A DNA stretch of 64,000 nucleotides from Terriglobus roseus (GTDB lineage: Bacteria > Acidobacteriota > Terriglobia > Terriglobales > Acidobacteriaceae), in assembly GCF_900105625.1 (NCBI RefSeq), contig NZ_FNSD01000001.1:2418001-2482000 (forward strand), in the 5' to 3' direction. Positions within the stretch are counted from its first letter, which is position 1, and every line of letters begins with the position of its first letter. The translations under genes were made by a program, and so were the position numbers. Below the pieces are notes generated by a model. It was given only the letters and a program-made list of their open reading frames with translations. It was not told where the DNA came from and searched no databases. Shown piece after piece: positions 1-8,650 of the stretch.

Positions 1-1936
1 GATCGCCCATCGGGTCGATGTTGATACCAACACGGGGGGACCAGCTTGCGCCGTAGTTGTAGCTCTGCACGGGAGCCGTCATGCGCTGCTGTTCCCAGCG
101 AACGCCCAGGTTCAACGTGATGAATTTGTTCATCTGGTAGACGTCTTCGCCGTAGGCCTGGTGATAACGGCCCTGCGCGAGGATGCTACGTCCAGCGTAC
201 TGACCACGGGTCGAAGAAGCATAGACACTGACACCGTTGACGATTGGGCAGGCAGTGCAGGTGTGATCCGTAAGATCGCTGGAATTGATCGGTGCGATGT
301 TGAACTGGCCATCGGTCAATACGCCGGTCGGAACGTAGCTCTTCTTTGCGACCGCGCCACCGAGATAGTTGGTGGTGACAACCGGGAACAGGTTACCCGA
401 ACGCGTGGGGAAGTCAGCGAAGTTCGTGTGATCGTAGCCGTAGCCCACCGAGAAGGTGTGCGTACCGAATAGGTGCACAATCTTGGCCGTGTTGGCGGAA
501 ATGCTGTAGGTGTTGTTCACCGAGGGCTCGTACGCGCCCAGGCCCGACGTCACAGACGCGCCGCCCGAAAAGGTGGGCACCGTGTTGGTGACGGCGTACT
601 GGTTGAATGCCGGAATCTCAGAGAAGTGGTTGTGGTTGTACGAGTACGAAAGATCCACAGTCCAGGAGTTCGACAGTGCCGTATCCAGGCGCGCGAGTTC
701 ATCCTGCGAACCGTAGTTCCAGGAGCTCTTGGTGGAGTTCGGGTCACCACTGGAAAGCGTGGAAGGAACCGTGTTGTGGCGCGAAGGATCGCCGAAAGCG
801 GTGAGCTCCAGCGTGGTCCGCTCGCCCATCTTATAGGTGAGCTTGCCAGCGTAGTTCATACTGCTGGCGGTCGTCCCAAACGCACCCAGGGCGACGGATG
901 CTGCGGGCGCATTGGGATTTGCCTGCACCATGCTGCGCGTCAGGGAAGGATCGAAGGCGCCGAAGAAGAACAGCTTGTCCTTCAGGTGCGGTACATAGCC
1001 ACCGATTTCGATTGCAGCGTCGAAGGCAGGGCTCGAGAGCGTCTGCGACGGTGTCGAAAGCTTGTAGCCGTACTGGTAGAACTGGCGGCGGCTTGCGTAA
1101 AACGCAGCCGGTGCGAAGTATGCAGACAGTGCGCCGTGGAAGGCGTTGCCACCCGACTTGGTCACGATCTGGACTATACCGCCGGTTGCCTTGCCGTACT
1201 GAGGCTCAAAGCCGTAGGTCTTGACGTCAACTTCCTTGATGAAGGCAAGGTTGATGCCGGTGCCGAGCGAGCCGTGATAGCGGTTGAAGGTACCGATCGA
1301 GCCGAATGCCTGGTCGGTGATGGTGACACCGTCCACAACATACAGGTTCTCAAGACCGGAAGCGCCGCCGATGGACGGGTTGTTCGCGCCGGGACCAACC
1401 TGGTTCGCCGAAGCGTTCACCTGGCCGGACTGCACACCGGGAGCAGCGTAGAAGATCGCCGTCACGTTACGGGGCATGGGAATCGCGTTGTAGAAGGTGT
1501 CGGTCAGCGTCGCGGTGATGGCGGTGCTTTCCGTATCGACCGGCACAGCCTCAGACGTAACCTGAACCGTCGTGGCCTCAGAGCCAACGTTCATCTTCAG
1601 GTTCAGCGAAGAGGTCGTGGAAACGTTCACTTCGTTGTGAACGGCGGTGGTCGTGCTGAAACCAGCCTGCTCAACCTTGACGTCATAGTAGCCGGGGCGC
1701 AGAGTGGTGGCGCCGAAGCGGCCGTTCTTGTCGGTCGTGGTCGTGATCGAACCCTGCGGACCCGTGATGGTCACCTTGGCGCCGACGATGGCCGCGCCGC
1801 TGGGGTCAGTCACGCTGCCGTTCAGGCCGCCGGTAACGGCGGACTGATCCTGCGCGAAGGCAGAGGAGGTGCAGAACACCGTTGGTGCAGAGATCAGGCA
1901 GGCTGCAAGCGCCAACCGTACGAATTGCTTGTTCAT
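1..1936 (-). CDS. TonB-dependent receptor, Oar-like (C-terminus cut by window edge)
   Basis: This is an outer-membrane receptor of the acidobacterial Oar/TonB-dependent type, probably for uptake of large or complexed substrates. Translating the minus strand from the ATG at 1936 gives a signal peptide ending near SSAFAQ. A carboxypeptidase-regulatory-like domain follows, with VTGGLNGSVTDPSGAAIVGA near residue 35 and an NGRFGATTLRPGYYDVKV stretch. A plug-like region containing YVVDGVTI and GTGINLAFIKEVDVKT comes next, and then aromatic beta-barrel strands. The frame stays open to base 2, so about 645 residues are visible and the C-terminal barrel lies outside the window. It is transcribed away from rlmH. 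The substrate cannot be read from the sequence. Confidence 0.9.
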   Translation of the reverse strand, partial: MNKQFVRLALAACLISAPTVFCTSSAFAQDQSAVTGGLNGSVTDPSGAAIVGAKVTITGPQGSITTTTDKNGRFGATTLRPGYYDVKVEQAGFSTTTAVHNEVNVSTTSSLNLKMNVGSEATTVQVTSEAVPVDTESTAITATLTDTFYNAIPMPRNVTAIFYAAPGVQSGQVNASANQVGPGANNPSIGGASGLENLYVVDGVTITDQAFGSIGTFNRYHGSLGTGINLAFIKEVDVKTYGFEPQYGKATGGIVQIVTKSGGNAFHGALSAYFAPAAFYASRRQFYQYGYKLSTPSQTLSSPAFDAAIEIGGYVPHLKDKLFFFGAFDPSLTRSMVQANPNAPAASVALGAFGTTASSMNYAGKLTYKMGERTTLELTAFGDPSRHNTVPSTLSSGDPNSTKSSWNYGSQDELARLDTALSNSWTVDLSYSYNHNHFSEIPAFNQYAVTNTVPTFSGGASVTSGLGAYEPSVNNTYSISANTAKIVHLFGTHTFSVGYGYDHTNFADFPTRSGNLFPVVTTNYLGGAVAKKSYVPTGVLTDGQFNIAPINSSDLTDHTCTACPIVNGVSVYASSTRGQYAGRSILAQGRYHQAYGEDVYQMNKFITLNLGVRWEQQRMTAPVQSYNYGASWSPRVGINIDPMGD

Positions 1937-2205
1937 CAATGGGGTCCTCAGAAAGAACGGATTGGTCGTGAGCGAAAGGGGGAACAACGTGGGCTCCCAT
2001 CAATTGCTTCAAAAGTCAGTACCTTCGCTATATGCAAGGCCCCTGCCAAACCGAGAATCGGACCCAAATGGCGGCATCTGACATTCAAAACGACCCAATT
2101 GGGGCCTATGGACGTTCTGTCTCTACCGTTTTTCATAGAATTTCGCTGGCGGATACTGAAATCTGTTGGCCGTCACTTCACTATTGATTCACTGAGGTTT
2201 CATCG
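1937..2205. promoter_or_regulatory. Divergent intergenic region between receptor and rlmH
   Basis: This 269-base gap separates the divergent starts of the TonB receptor and rlmH, so it must hold promoters for both. No convincing -35/-10 pair, operator or RNA structure was found by eye. Confidence 0.4.
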
Positions 2206-2658
2206 ATGGCCCTGAAGGTTTCGCTGCTGGCGGTGCGGAATGGCTCCGCGGAGAAGGCGGTTGAGGCGCTTGCGCTTGACTACCTGAAGCGCTGCGGCAA
2301 GACGCTGCCTGCTGTCAGCCGCACCTATCGCACCGAGGCGGCTCTGCTGGCCGCAGTGGCCGACGAACGGAAGTCCGGGGCGACGCAGTTCTTCATGGCT
2401 GATCTGGGCGGAGCATCACTGGACAGTCTGCAGTTCGCCGAGAAGCTTCGATCCGCTCGCGACGGCGGCGTTCGTCACGTGGTGCTGGCCATTGGACCGG
2501 CCAGCGGATGGAGCGAGGAGGCGCGATCGATGGCGGATCTGCGCCTGGCACTGGGCGCCATGACACTGCCGCATGAGCTGGCATGGCTGGTGCTGGCCGA
2601 GCAGATCTATCGCGCGAGCACCATTCTGCAGGGCCACCCGTACCACCTGGGCCATTGA
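2206..2658 (+). CDS. rlmH: RlmH, 23S rRNA pseudouridine-1915 N3-methyltransferase
   Basis: RlmH is a SPOUT-class methyltransferase that uses S-adenosylmethionine to methylate pseudouridine 1915 in helix 69 of 23S rRNA on assembled ribosomes. The 150-residue product matches the family length. It has the central AIGPASGWSEEARSMADL segment, which corresponds to the family glycine-rich SAM-binding knot, followed by LAEQIYRASTILQG and the diagnostic C-terminal HPYHLGH tail. The ATG at 2206 fits the family N-terminus. The gene stands alone on the plus strand and converges on cobO with six bases between stops. The N-terminal half (SAEKAVEALALDYLKRC) is somewhat divergent, but the C-terminus is decisive. 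Confidence 0.9.
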   Translation: MALKVSLLAVRNGSAEKAVEALALDYLKRCGKTLPAVSRTYRTEAALLAAVADERKSGATQFFMADLGGASLDSLQFAEKLRSARDGGVRHVVLAIGPASGWSEEARSMADLRLALGAMTLPHELAWLVLAEQIYRASTILQGHPYHLGH

Positions 2659-2664
2659 GATTGG

Positions 2665-3219
2665 CTAGAACTCGATGCCGCGCTGGGCGAGGATGCCCCT
2701 GGTGTAGGCGTGCTTCACCTCGCGCATCTCGGTCACGGTGTCGGCGAGTTCTACCAGCAGCGGGTGCGCGTTTCGCCCGGTGAGGATGACGTGCAACATC
2801 GGCGGACGCGCTTCGAGGGCCGCACCGACCACCGCGGGGTCCAGCATGCCGTAGCCGATGGCGTAGTTGATCTCGTCCAGGATAAGAAGGTCCCACTCGC
2901 CGGATTGCATGGCCGCAACGGCATCGTCCCACGCGGCCTGGACCATCCTCAGATCCTCAGGATCGGTTTCGGCACCGCCAACCTTTACGAAACCACGGCC
3001 CATCTGCCGGATGACCAGATCGCCACCGAAGCGTTCCGCCGCGTCCAGTTCCCCGTAGTGCCATGATCCCTTGAGGAACTGCAGCACCAGGACGCGCATG
3101 CCGTTGCCGGCCGCACGCATGGCGGTGCCCAGGGCTGCAGTGGTCTTGCCCTTGCCCGCGCCGGTGTGGATCAGCAGCAGGCCGCGTCGCTGTGTGCCTG
3201 TGGAATCTTCGATTGTCAT
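2665..3219 (-). CDS. cobO: Corrinoid adenosyltransferase (CobO/BtuR type)
   Basis: This enzyme transfers adenosine from ATP to cob(I)alamin or precursors, giving adenosylcobalamin. Supporting features are the P-loop variant HTGAGKGKTTAALG near residues 18-31, the LVLQFLKGSW strand, the catalytic-region LLILDEINYAIGYGML, and VILTGRNAHPLLVELAD; length (184 aa) is normal for CobA/CobO. It starts 9 bases after the stop of the last stressosome-operon kinase gene, so it is probably cotranscribed. No cobalamin riboswitch or other cobalamin gene is nearby, so it may serve corrinoid salvage. Confidence 0.93.
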   Translation of the reverse strand: MTIEDSTGTQRRGLLLIHTGAGKGKTTAALGTAMRAAGNGMRVLVLQFLKGSWHYGELDAAERFGGDLVIRQMGRGFVKVGGAETDPEDLRMVQAAWDDAVAAMQSGEWDLLILDEINYAIGYGMLDPAVVGAALEARPPMLHVILTGRNAHPLLVELADTVTEMREVKHAYTRGILAQRGIEF

Positions 3220-3228
3220 AAGGGAAGC

Positions 3229-4698
3229 TTACGGCTGGAGGTCATCCGACGGCAGTGGCAGGAAGACATCGAACAGCGTGCCGTGGTATTTCCCGCCCGT
3301 ACGGGTTCGGACGCGGACGCTGCCGCGGTGCTTCCCAATCACCTCAGCACTGAGCCACAGGCCGACGCCCGAACCCTTCGAATCCTTCGTGGTGTAGAAG
3401 GCCTCGAAGATACGCGGCAGGACTTCCGTGGGGATACCCGGGCCGTTGTCACTGAACAGGAATCGCACCCCCCGGCGCCCTGTTCCCTCTTCCGTGGACG
3501 TGATGCACCGCGTTTGCAGCCTGCAGCCGTGACCACCGCCCATGGCATCCAGCGCGTTGGAGACGATGTTGCTAAGCACCTGCCGAATCTCACCGGGATG
3601 CAGCATCACGGGTATGTTGCAGTCGGTCTTCATCTCCAGCTCCACCCGCCCGTGGATAAACATGGTCCGGAAGAGCGCGAGGACGCTCTCAAGAATCTCG
3701 TCCGAGCGGGTAAGGACAGGCTGCGGAGACCCGCGGTGATAGGCCAGCACCTGCTTGGTGATCTGGCTGATGCGGGTAAGTTCCTCAGACGCCTGGTGAA
3801 GATACGCCTCAACATCCCCTGGCGGCGTGGTTTCCATCTGCGCCAGGTACAACAGGTTTTGCATGGCTTCCAGAGGGTTATTGATCTCATGCGCGATCAC
3901 ATGGGCCAACCGGCCCGTTGCCGCCAGCCGCTCGCTCAGCTTCAGCGTCTCCTGCAGCTTCTTCTGGTCGGTGATGTCTGCGATCAGCAGGATCAGGCCA
4001 CTCTCAACATTGGCATCGTTCAGGATGCGGTCGTAGCGCACACGCAGCCAGCGGTCGCGGTAGACCATCTCCGCCGGCGCGCCGGACCCAGCCTCACGCA
4101 GAAACTCGGCAAACGGCTGCCCGAACTTCTCTTCAAAGATCACCGCCAGCGATTTCCCTTCTGCGTCGGAGGAGACCATGTCCATCAGCGACAGGAAGGT
4201 GCTGTTCACACGCACAAGAACGCCGTCCGCATTGGCCAGTGCCACGCCGTCGCTCAGCGCGTCGAAGGTCGTCTTCCATTGCAGTGCGGATAGCGAGGAG
4301 AGACTTTCAGCCCGGCGCATCCGCAGCAGCGCATTGACCTGCGCGACCAGGACCGTCGGATCGACCGGCTGCGTCAGATAACTGTCTGCACCGCCGTCCA
4401 GCGCCTGCACGCGGCTCTCATCGCTAAAGAATGCCGCCGAGACCTGCAGGACCGGGATGTTCAACGTAAGGGGATTCGACTTCAGCCTGCGACTCACGTC
4501 ATAGCCCAGCATGTCCGGCAGGTTGACGTCGCAGATCACCAGGTCCGGAAGCATCATGGCCTTGGCCAGGCCTTCGCGCCCCGTCTGAGCCTCATCGACC
4601 ACATATCCAGCACGGCTCAGGATGCGGTGAAAGATGTAGCGCGTGGACTCCTGGTCATCGATGAGCAGGATGCGGCCGACGCCGCGATCGTTAGACAT
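3229..4698 (-). CDS. Response regulator-PAS-histidine kinase hybrid
   Basis: This is a soluble signalling protein with an N-terminal receiver, a PAS-like domain and a histidine kinase core. Residue numbers are from the ATG at 4698 (MSNDRG). The receiver has acidic residues ILLIDD and phosphoacceptor D57 in LVICDVNLPD. The PAS-like part spans about 140-245 (DALSDGVALANADGVLVRVN). HisKA follows with H270 in HVIAHEINNPLEAMQNL, and HATPase_c has SNALDAM, FSDNGPGIP and GSGVGLWLS. The start overlaps the preceding kinase gene by 8 bases, suggesting translational coupling; a start 15 bases upstream is possible. As the last stressosome-operon kinase it may receive phosphate from the upstream hybrid kinase. 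No DNA-binding output domain is present. Confidence 0.92.
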   Translation of the reverse strand: MSNDRGVGRILLIDDQESTRYIFHRILSRAGYVVDEAQTGREGLAKAMMLPDLVICDVNLPDMLGYDVSRRLKSNPLTLNIPVLQVSAAFFSDESRVQALDGGADSYLTQPVDPTVLVAQVNALLRMRRAESLSSLSALQWKTTFDALSDGVALANADGVLVRVNSTFLSLMDMVSSDAEGKSLAVIFEEKFGQPFAEFLREAGSGAPAEMVYRDRWLRVRYDRILNDANVESGLILLIADITDQKKLQETLKLSERLAATGRLAHVIAHEINNPLEAMQNLLYLAQMETTPPGDVEAYLHQASEELTRISQITKQVLAYHRGSPQPVLTRSDEILESVLALFRTMFIHGRVELEMKTDCNIPVMLHPGEIRQVLSNIVSNALDAMGGGHGCRLQTRCITSTEEGTGRRGVRFLFSDNGPGIPTEVLPRIFEAFYTTKDSKGSGVGLWLSAEVIGKHRGSVRVRTRTGGKYHGTLFDVFLPLPSDDLQP

Positions 4699-6835
4699 GG
4701 CTGCCGTTCGCATGGATGTAGTGGGCGGTGACCGTGCGAATCAGTTCTTCCACGCGCGACGCTGCGTCCGGCGCGGTCAGCATCTGCTTCGGAAAAACCG
4801 TAACTCCCTGCGAACGGAAGAACTCCAGCTCGGTGGGTTCGAGGATCTTGGTGGAATGCAATACCACCGGGATGCTCTTCAGCGCTTCATTGCTGCGCAG
4901 ATCCTTCAACACTTCCATGCCATTCAGGCCCGGCATGTAGAAGTCCAGGAAGATCATCGCCGGACGCACCGTAGCAGCCATGCGGATGCCCTCGCGGCCA
5001 TCCCTCGCCTCGTGCACGGCGTACTCCGTATCCGCAATCTGACCTCGCAGAACGTACCGTGAGACCTCGTTGTCATCGATCATCAGGATCGGCACGCGGT
5101 CTGCAGGCGAGGTCAGGCGCGAGATGACGGCGATCATCTCATCGGGCGTAAACGGCTTGTTCAGATAGGCATCCGCGCCGGCTCCGAAGATGCGTCGCTC
5201 GTCATCCACCACGCTGATCACCAGCACCGGCACCGGATTGGGAGCGGACTTCAGCTCCCGCAGGAAGTCCCAGGTCGTTTCCGCTCGCAGCATCACGTCC
5301 AGGATGACGGCCGCTGGCTTCACCTTCTCCATGACATTCTTCGCATACTGCACGGAAGGTGCGGCGAAGGGATGGAAGCCGGCGTTGGAGAGGTATCGCG
5401 CATAGATGAACGATGTCTCAACATTGTCCTCAACGATCAGGACGACCTTCTTGTCTGAATCGATGCCTGGCAGATCCACTTCGAGCTCCGGCTCCGGAGC
5501 GTGGCCTCCGTAGACACCTGGAACCGTCAGCGTGAAGACGGACCCCTCGCCCACGGAGCTCTGCACATCGACCGATCCACCCAGCAGTTCTGCCAGCTTG
5601 CGGGACAGTGGCAGGCCCAGGCCTGTGCCCTTCACGCGCTTTTGCAGACTGCTGTCGATCTGACCGAACTCTTCAAAGATGATGTTGAGATCGGTGCGCG
5701 AGATACCGATACCCGTATCGGCCACGGCGAACTCGATGTTGCCGTCAGCACCTGCTCGCGCGGACACGCGCACCTCGCCACGGGGCGTGAACTTAATGGC
5801 GTTGGAGATGAAGTTACGCAGGATCTGCGAGACCTTCTGTTCATCCGTAAACAGGACCGGCAGTTCTTCCGGTTCCTGAAAGACCAGGTTCAGCGAACTG
5901 TCTACCAGCAGCGGCCGCAGCATGCCACGGAGCGCTCCGAATAACTCATCCACGCGAAAGCTTCTGGGCTTCACTTCCAGGCGGCCAGCCTCGACCTTGG
6001 CAAGATCGAGCAGATCGTCCACCATCTCACTCAGCTCCTGTGCCGAGCGCTGAACGAAGCGCACCTGCTGCTCCTGGTCGCTGTTCAGTTCGCCATCCAT
6101 GCGGTCCAGCAGCATGCGCGTCAGCGCAATGATGGAATTCAGCGGCGTGCGGAACTCATGCGACATGTTCGACAGGAAGCTGGTCTTCAACTCAGAGGCA
6201 CGGCGCAGGTAATCCGCGCGTTCATCGAGCTCAGCGTAGAGCGCCACCACACCGCGGTTGGTGTCCTGCAGCTCCGCATTCAGTTCCAGCAGTTCTTCCT
6301 TGCGTTCGCGAAGTTCATTCAACGTCCGCATCAATTCGCGGTTCTGTGTCTGCAGCTCTTCGATGGGTGTGGCCGGATGCTGTCGCGCCAGAATACCCTG
6401 CAGCCGCTGCAGCTCGGCACCATCCATGTTGCGTCGATGCGCTGGCAGCGCCTTTGCAAACTGCACTGACGTTCCCGCCGTCGTGGTTTCGATGGTGAAT
6501 TCATCCATCAGGCGCTTGGTGCCAAGCAGCCCCATGCCCATGCCGGTGGTGGATTTGTAGCTGCCGCCCAGCACCTTGTCCAGATGTGGAATGCCGCCGC
6601 CGGTGTCTGTTACACCGATGCGAAACATGCTCGCGTCGGCGTCCACGGCGAATTCCACGGCGCCACCCTTCGCGTAGCGGAAGGCATTGCGCGCGATCTC
6701 GCTGACGGCCGTGGCAATGCGGATCTGGTCGTGATGATCGAAGCCAAGCGCTTCGGCAATGGAGCGTCCACGCTGCCGTGCACTGACCACATCACGCTCG
6801 TCCGCCAGCATCAGCCGATGCAGTTGCAGGGTCAT
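4691..6835 (-). CDS. HATPase-histidine kinase-receiver-receiver hybrid in stressosome operon
   Basis: A 714-residue hybrid kinase that joins a stressosome to two-component signalling. Residues 1-130 form an extra RsbT/RsbW-like HATPase domain (AVSEIARNAFRYAKGG, VTDTGGGIP, STTGMGMGLLGTKRL). A coiled coil covers about 155-215. HisKA has H226 in SHEFRTPLNSI, and a second HATPase spans about 330-440 (NAIKFTPRG, ADTGIGI, GTGLGLPLSRKL). Two receivers follow with D513 (AVILDVML) and D631 (IFLDFYMPG), both with the conserved lysine region (NKPF, and the expected position in the second). The start overlaps the upstream gene by 4 bases. The first HATPase has no phosphoacceptor helix of its own, so I infer it is a sensor or switch module read by stressosome components. 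Confidence 0.93.
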   Translation of the reverse strand: MTLQLHRLMLADERDVVSARQRGRSIAEALGFDHHDQIRIATAVSEIARNAFRYAKGGAVEFAVDADASMFRIGVTDTGGGIPHLDKVLGGSYKSTTGMGMGLLGTKRLMDEFTIETTTAGTSVQFAKALPAHRRNMDGAELQRLQGILARQHPATPIEELQTQNRELMRTLNELRERKEELLELNAELQDTNRGVVALYAELDERADYLRRASELKTSFLSNMSHEFRTPLNSIIALTRMLLDRMDGELNSDQEQQVRFVQRSAQELSEMVDDLLDLAKVEAGRLEVKPRSFRVDELFGALRGMLRPLLVDSSLNLVFQEPEELPVLFTDEQKVSQILRNFISNAIKFTPRGEVRVSARAGADGNIEFAVADTGIGISRTDLNIIFEEFGQIDSSLQKRVKGTGLGLPLSRKLAELLGGSVDVQSSVGEGSVFTLTVPGVYGGHAPEPELEVDLPGIDSDKKVVLIVEDNVETSFIYARYLSNAGFHPFAAPSVQYAKNVMEKVKPAAVILDVMLRAETTWDFLRELKSAPNPVPVLVISVVDDERRIFGAGADAYLNKPFTPDEMIAVISRLTSPADRVPILMIDDNEVSRYVLRGQIADTEYAVHEARDGREGIRMAATVRPAMIFLDFYMPGLNGMEVLKDLRSNEALKSIPVVLHSTKILEPTELEFFRSQGVTVFPKQMLTAPDAASRVEELIRTVTAHYIHANGSHV

Positions 6836-7854
6836 GCGAATGGAACCTCCGGAGCCCTGCCCACAGGGGCTACCATCACCGTTGCATCGTCGCGGCGGCG
6901 GGTGAAATCCCGGTACAACAAACCAGCCATCATCATGGGATGACGATGCTGCACACCGGCATAGCTGCCGAGTTCCGAACGGGTGTTCAGGCCGTCAGAG
7001 AACATCAGCAGCAGGGTGTTGGGTTCGACCGGGTAGGTGTACTCCTGCACGTTGCGTGGCAGCACCGCGCCCAGCGTGCCGTTCTGCGAAACCATCGTGC
7101 GGCTTGATGATCCCGCGATCAGCACGCCGGTCACATTGCCCACGCCCGCATAGGTGCAGATCTTGCGTTCGTGATCCACGATCGCCACGGACATCGCTGC
7201 GCCCCGTGTCTTCTTCAGCGCTTCGTGGGACCGCAGCAGAAGCTCGGCCGCCGTGTCGCCGGAATACTGCCGGACAGTCGCCATCGCTTCCAGCGCCGCT
7301 TCGTTCGCGCCGGCGCCGTGGCCGAGACCGTCGACGACCATATAGAGCGAACGTCTGCCGTCCAGATGCAGAACATAGCCGTCACCGCACTTCGTCTCGC
7401 CCTTGACGGGAATGCTGACCACGCCGACCTGCGACGCGACGGGCAGGGAACCGAGGTGGAAGCGTGCCCAGTTCACCGTGCCCTTCCCTTCAATGGAGAA
7501 GAGCGAAGTCTCATCCGCCAGTCGCTTGACCGCACCCAGGCCCTGCCCGGCGGTGCCTGCAGTGGAGAAGCCATCCTCCATCGCTCGCGCCATGTCACGG
7601 ATGCCCTGCCCCGCATCGAGCGCCAGGACGTCGAGCCATGAGGGTCCATTCAGTTCGCCGGAGGGACACAAAAGAATCTCGCCACCCTGCCCGTGGATGA
7701 GAGCGTTCGTGGCCATCTCTGTAACGGCAATGCCAATGTTGCTGCGGCGCTCCTCATCGAAGCCCAGCGCCAGCGCATGCTGCAACGCCGTGCGGCGAGC
7801 CTCACCCACGGAGCTTTGATCGGTGATCGCCGTGGAGCTATGTATCTGCGACAA
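6832..7854 (-). CDS. RsbX-like PP2C phosphatase fused to an N-terminal HATPase domain
   Basis: The C-terminal half (about residues 155-335) is a PP2C/SpoIIE-type phosphatase like RsbX, which resets stressosome phosphorylation. Its metal-binding aspartates are visible in VVDGLGHGAG, MFSDGL and RRRDDATVMV. The N-terminal half (about 10-130) is an RsbT-like GHKL ATPase, with GIAVTEMATNALIHGQGG, LDAGQGI and TAGQGLGAVKRLAD. In Bacillus these two activities are separate proteins. Here kinase-like and phosphatase modules share one chain of 340 residues. The gene lies 12 bases after rsbT and overlaps the next kinase gene by 4 bases. The ATPase may act on RsbS/RsbR or only bind nucleotide; this is not decidable here. 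Confidence 0.88.
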   Translation of the reverse strand: MSQIHSSTAITDQSSVGEARRTALQHALALGFDEERRSNIGIAVTEMATNALIHGQGGEILLCPSGELNGPSWLDVLALDAGQGIRDMARAMEDGFSTAGTAGQGLGAVKRLADETSLFSIEGKGTVNWARFHLGSLPVASQVGVVSIPVKGETKCGDGYVLHLDGRRSLYMVVDGLGHGAGANEAALEAMATVRQYSGDTAAELLLRSHEALKKTRGAAMSVAIVDHERKICTYAGVGNVTGVLIAGSSSRTMVSQNGTLGAVLPRNVQEYTYPVEPNTLLLMFSDGLNTRSELGSYAGVQHRHPMMMAGLLYRDFTRRRDDATVMVAPVGRAPEVPFA

Positions 7855-7866
7855 AAATTCTCTCTC

Positions 7867-8268
7867 TTACTTCCAACGAATAATCGTCACCGTCGTACCG
7901 CGTCCCGGTTCACTCGAAATATCGAATTCGTTCACAAGACGCTTGCTGCCGCTTAGCCCGAGACCCATGCCGCCGCCCGTGGTGTAGCCATCGCGCAGAG
8001 CAAGTTCCATGTTCGGGATGCCCGGACCTTCGTCGTGAAAGACCAGCCTGATGCCCTTCTTCGGGCCGTTCTCAACCATGGATGCAGTCATGGTGCCGCC
8101 GCCGCCGTGTTCCAGCGTGTTGCGCGCCAGTTCGCTGGTGGCTGTGACGAACTTCGTCATGTCCACCAGGCTGAACTTCAGTTCGGCAGTCCACGACCGC
8201 ACGATCTGGCGGACGCGAACCACATCATCCGACGTCCTTACCGGAAACGTCTCAGACTTCAACGCCAT
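7867..8268 (-). CDS. rsbT: RsbT, stressosome serine/threonine kinase
   Basis: RsbT is the switch kinase that phosphorylates RsbS and RsbR in the stressosome and is then released to a downstream partner. The 133-residue protein is a single GHKL ATPase domain. It has the N-box TSELARNTLEHGGGG (about residues 44-58), the G1 box HDEGPGI and the G2 box GYTTGGGMGLGLSGSKRL, then a short C-terminal strand. Size and motif order match Bacillus RsbT. The start overlaps the end of rsbS by 17 bases, which suggests translational coupling and balanced synthesis. Its usual downstream target RsbU is absent, so the hybrid kinases in the same operon are the likely outputs. Confidence 0.93.
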   Translation of the reverse strand: MALKSETFPVRTSDDVVRVRQIVRSWTAELKFSLVDMTKFVTATSELARNTLEHGGGGTMTASMVENGPKKGIRLVFHDEGPGIPNMELALRDGYTTGGGMGLGLSGSKRLVNEFDISSEPGRGTTVTIIRWK

Positions 8269-8647
8269 CAGCTTCTTCCAGCTCGCGATTGTCGCCGATG
8301 TACTCAGCCAGCAGCTGCATGCCGCGCTCCACGTTCAGTGCGGTCTTGATGCCTGGCAAAGACATGCCAAGTTCCACCAGTGTGATGGCCACCGCCGGCT
8401 GCATGCCGGTGAGGACGGTCTGCGCATCCAGCACGCGGGACATGGCTGCGATGTTCGCCAGCATGCGCCCGATAAAGGAATCGACGATCTCAAGCGACGA
8501 GATATCGATCAGGACACCACGGGATGCGTACCTGGAGATCTGCGACGTCAAGTCTTGCTGCAGGCTCATCGCCAGTTCGTCGTGCATGTCTACCTGGATG
8601 GTGACCAGCAGACAATCTCCAACCTTGAGGATCGGGATGCGGTCCAT
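8252..8647 (-). CDS. rsbS: RsbS, STAS-domain stressosome scaffold
   Basis: RsbS is the small STAS protein that forms the stressosome core with RsbR and sequesters RsbT until phosphorylated. The 131-residue product aligns in order with Bacillus RsbS: the N-terminal RIPILKVGDCLLVTIQ, then GVLIDISSLEIVDSFIGR, then VLTGMQPAVAITLVELG. The serine in IVDSF, Ser57 here, falls at the position of the Bacillus RsbS phosphosite Ser59. The gene lies three bases after rsbR and overlaps rsbT. The motif-level agreement makes this one of the firmest calls of the operon. Confidence 0.95.
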   Translation of the reverse strand: MDRIPILKVGDCLLVTIQVDMHDELAMSLQQDLTSQISRYASRGVLIDISSLEIVDSFIGRMLANIAAMSRVLDAQTVLTGMQPAVAITLVELGMSLPGIKTALNVERGMQLLAEYIGDNRELEEADGVEV

Positions 8648-8650
8648 GGA

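Noticed and set aside
473-2215. Long plus-strand open frame of 580 residues
   Set aside because: It is arginine- and valine-rich antisense shadow of the TonB receptor, which has a signal peptide and receptor motifs on the minus strand.
2659-3219. Cobalamin riboswitch near cobO
   Set aside because: cobO is inside an operon with a 9-base gap and no structured leader.
3166-4293. Plus-strand open frame of 375 residues
   Set aside because: It lies antisense to the receiver-PAS-kinase, whose motifs are complete.
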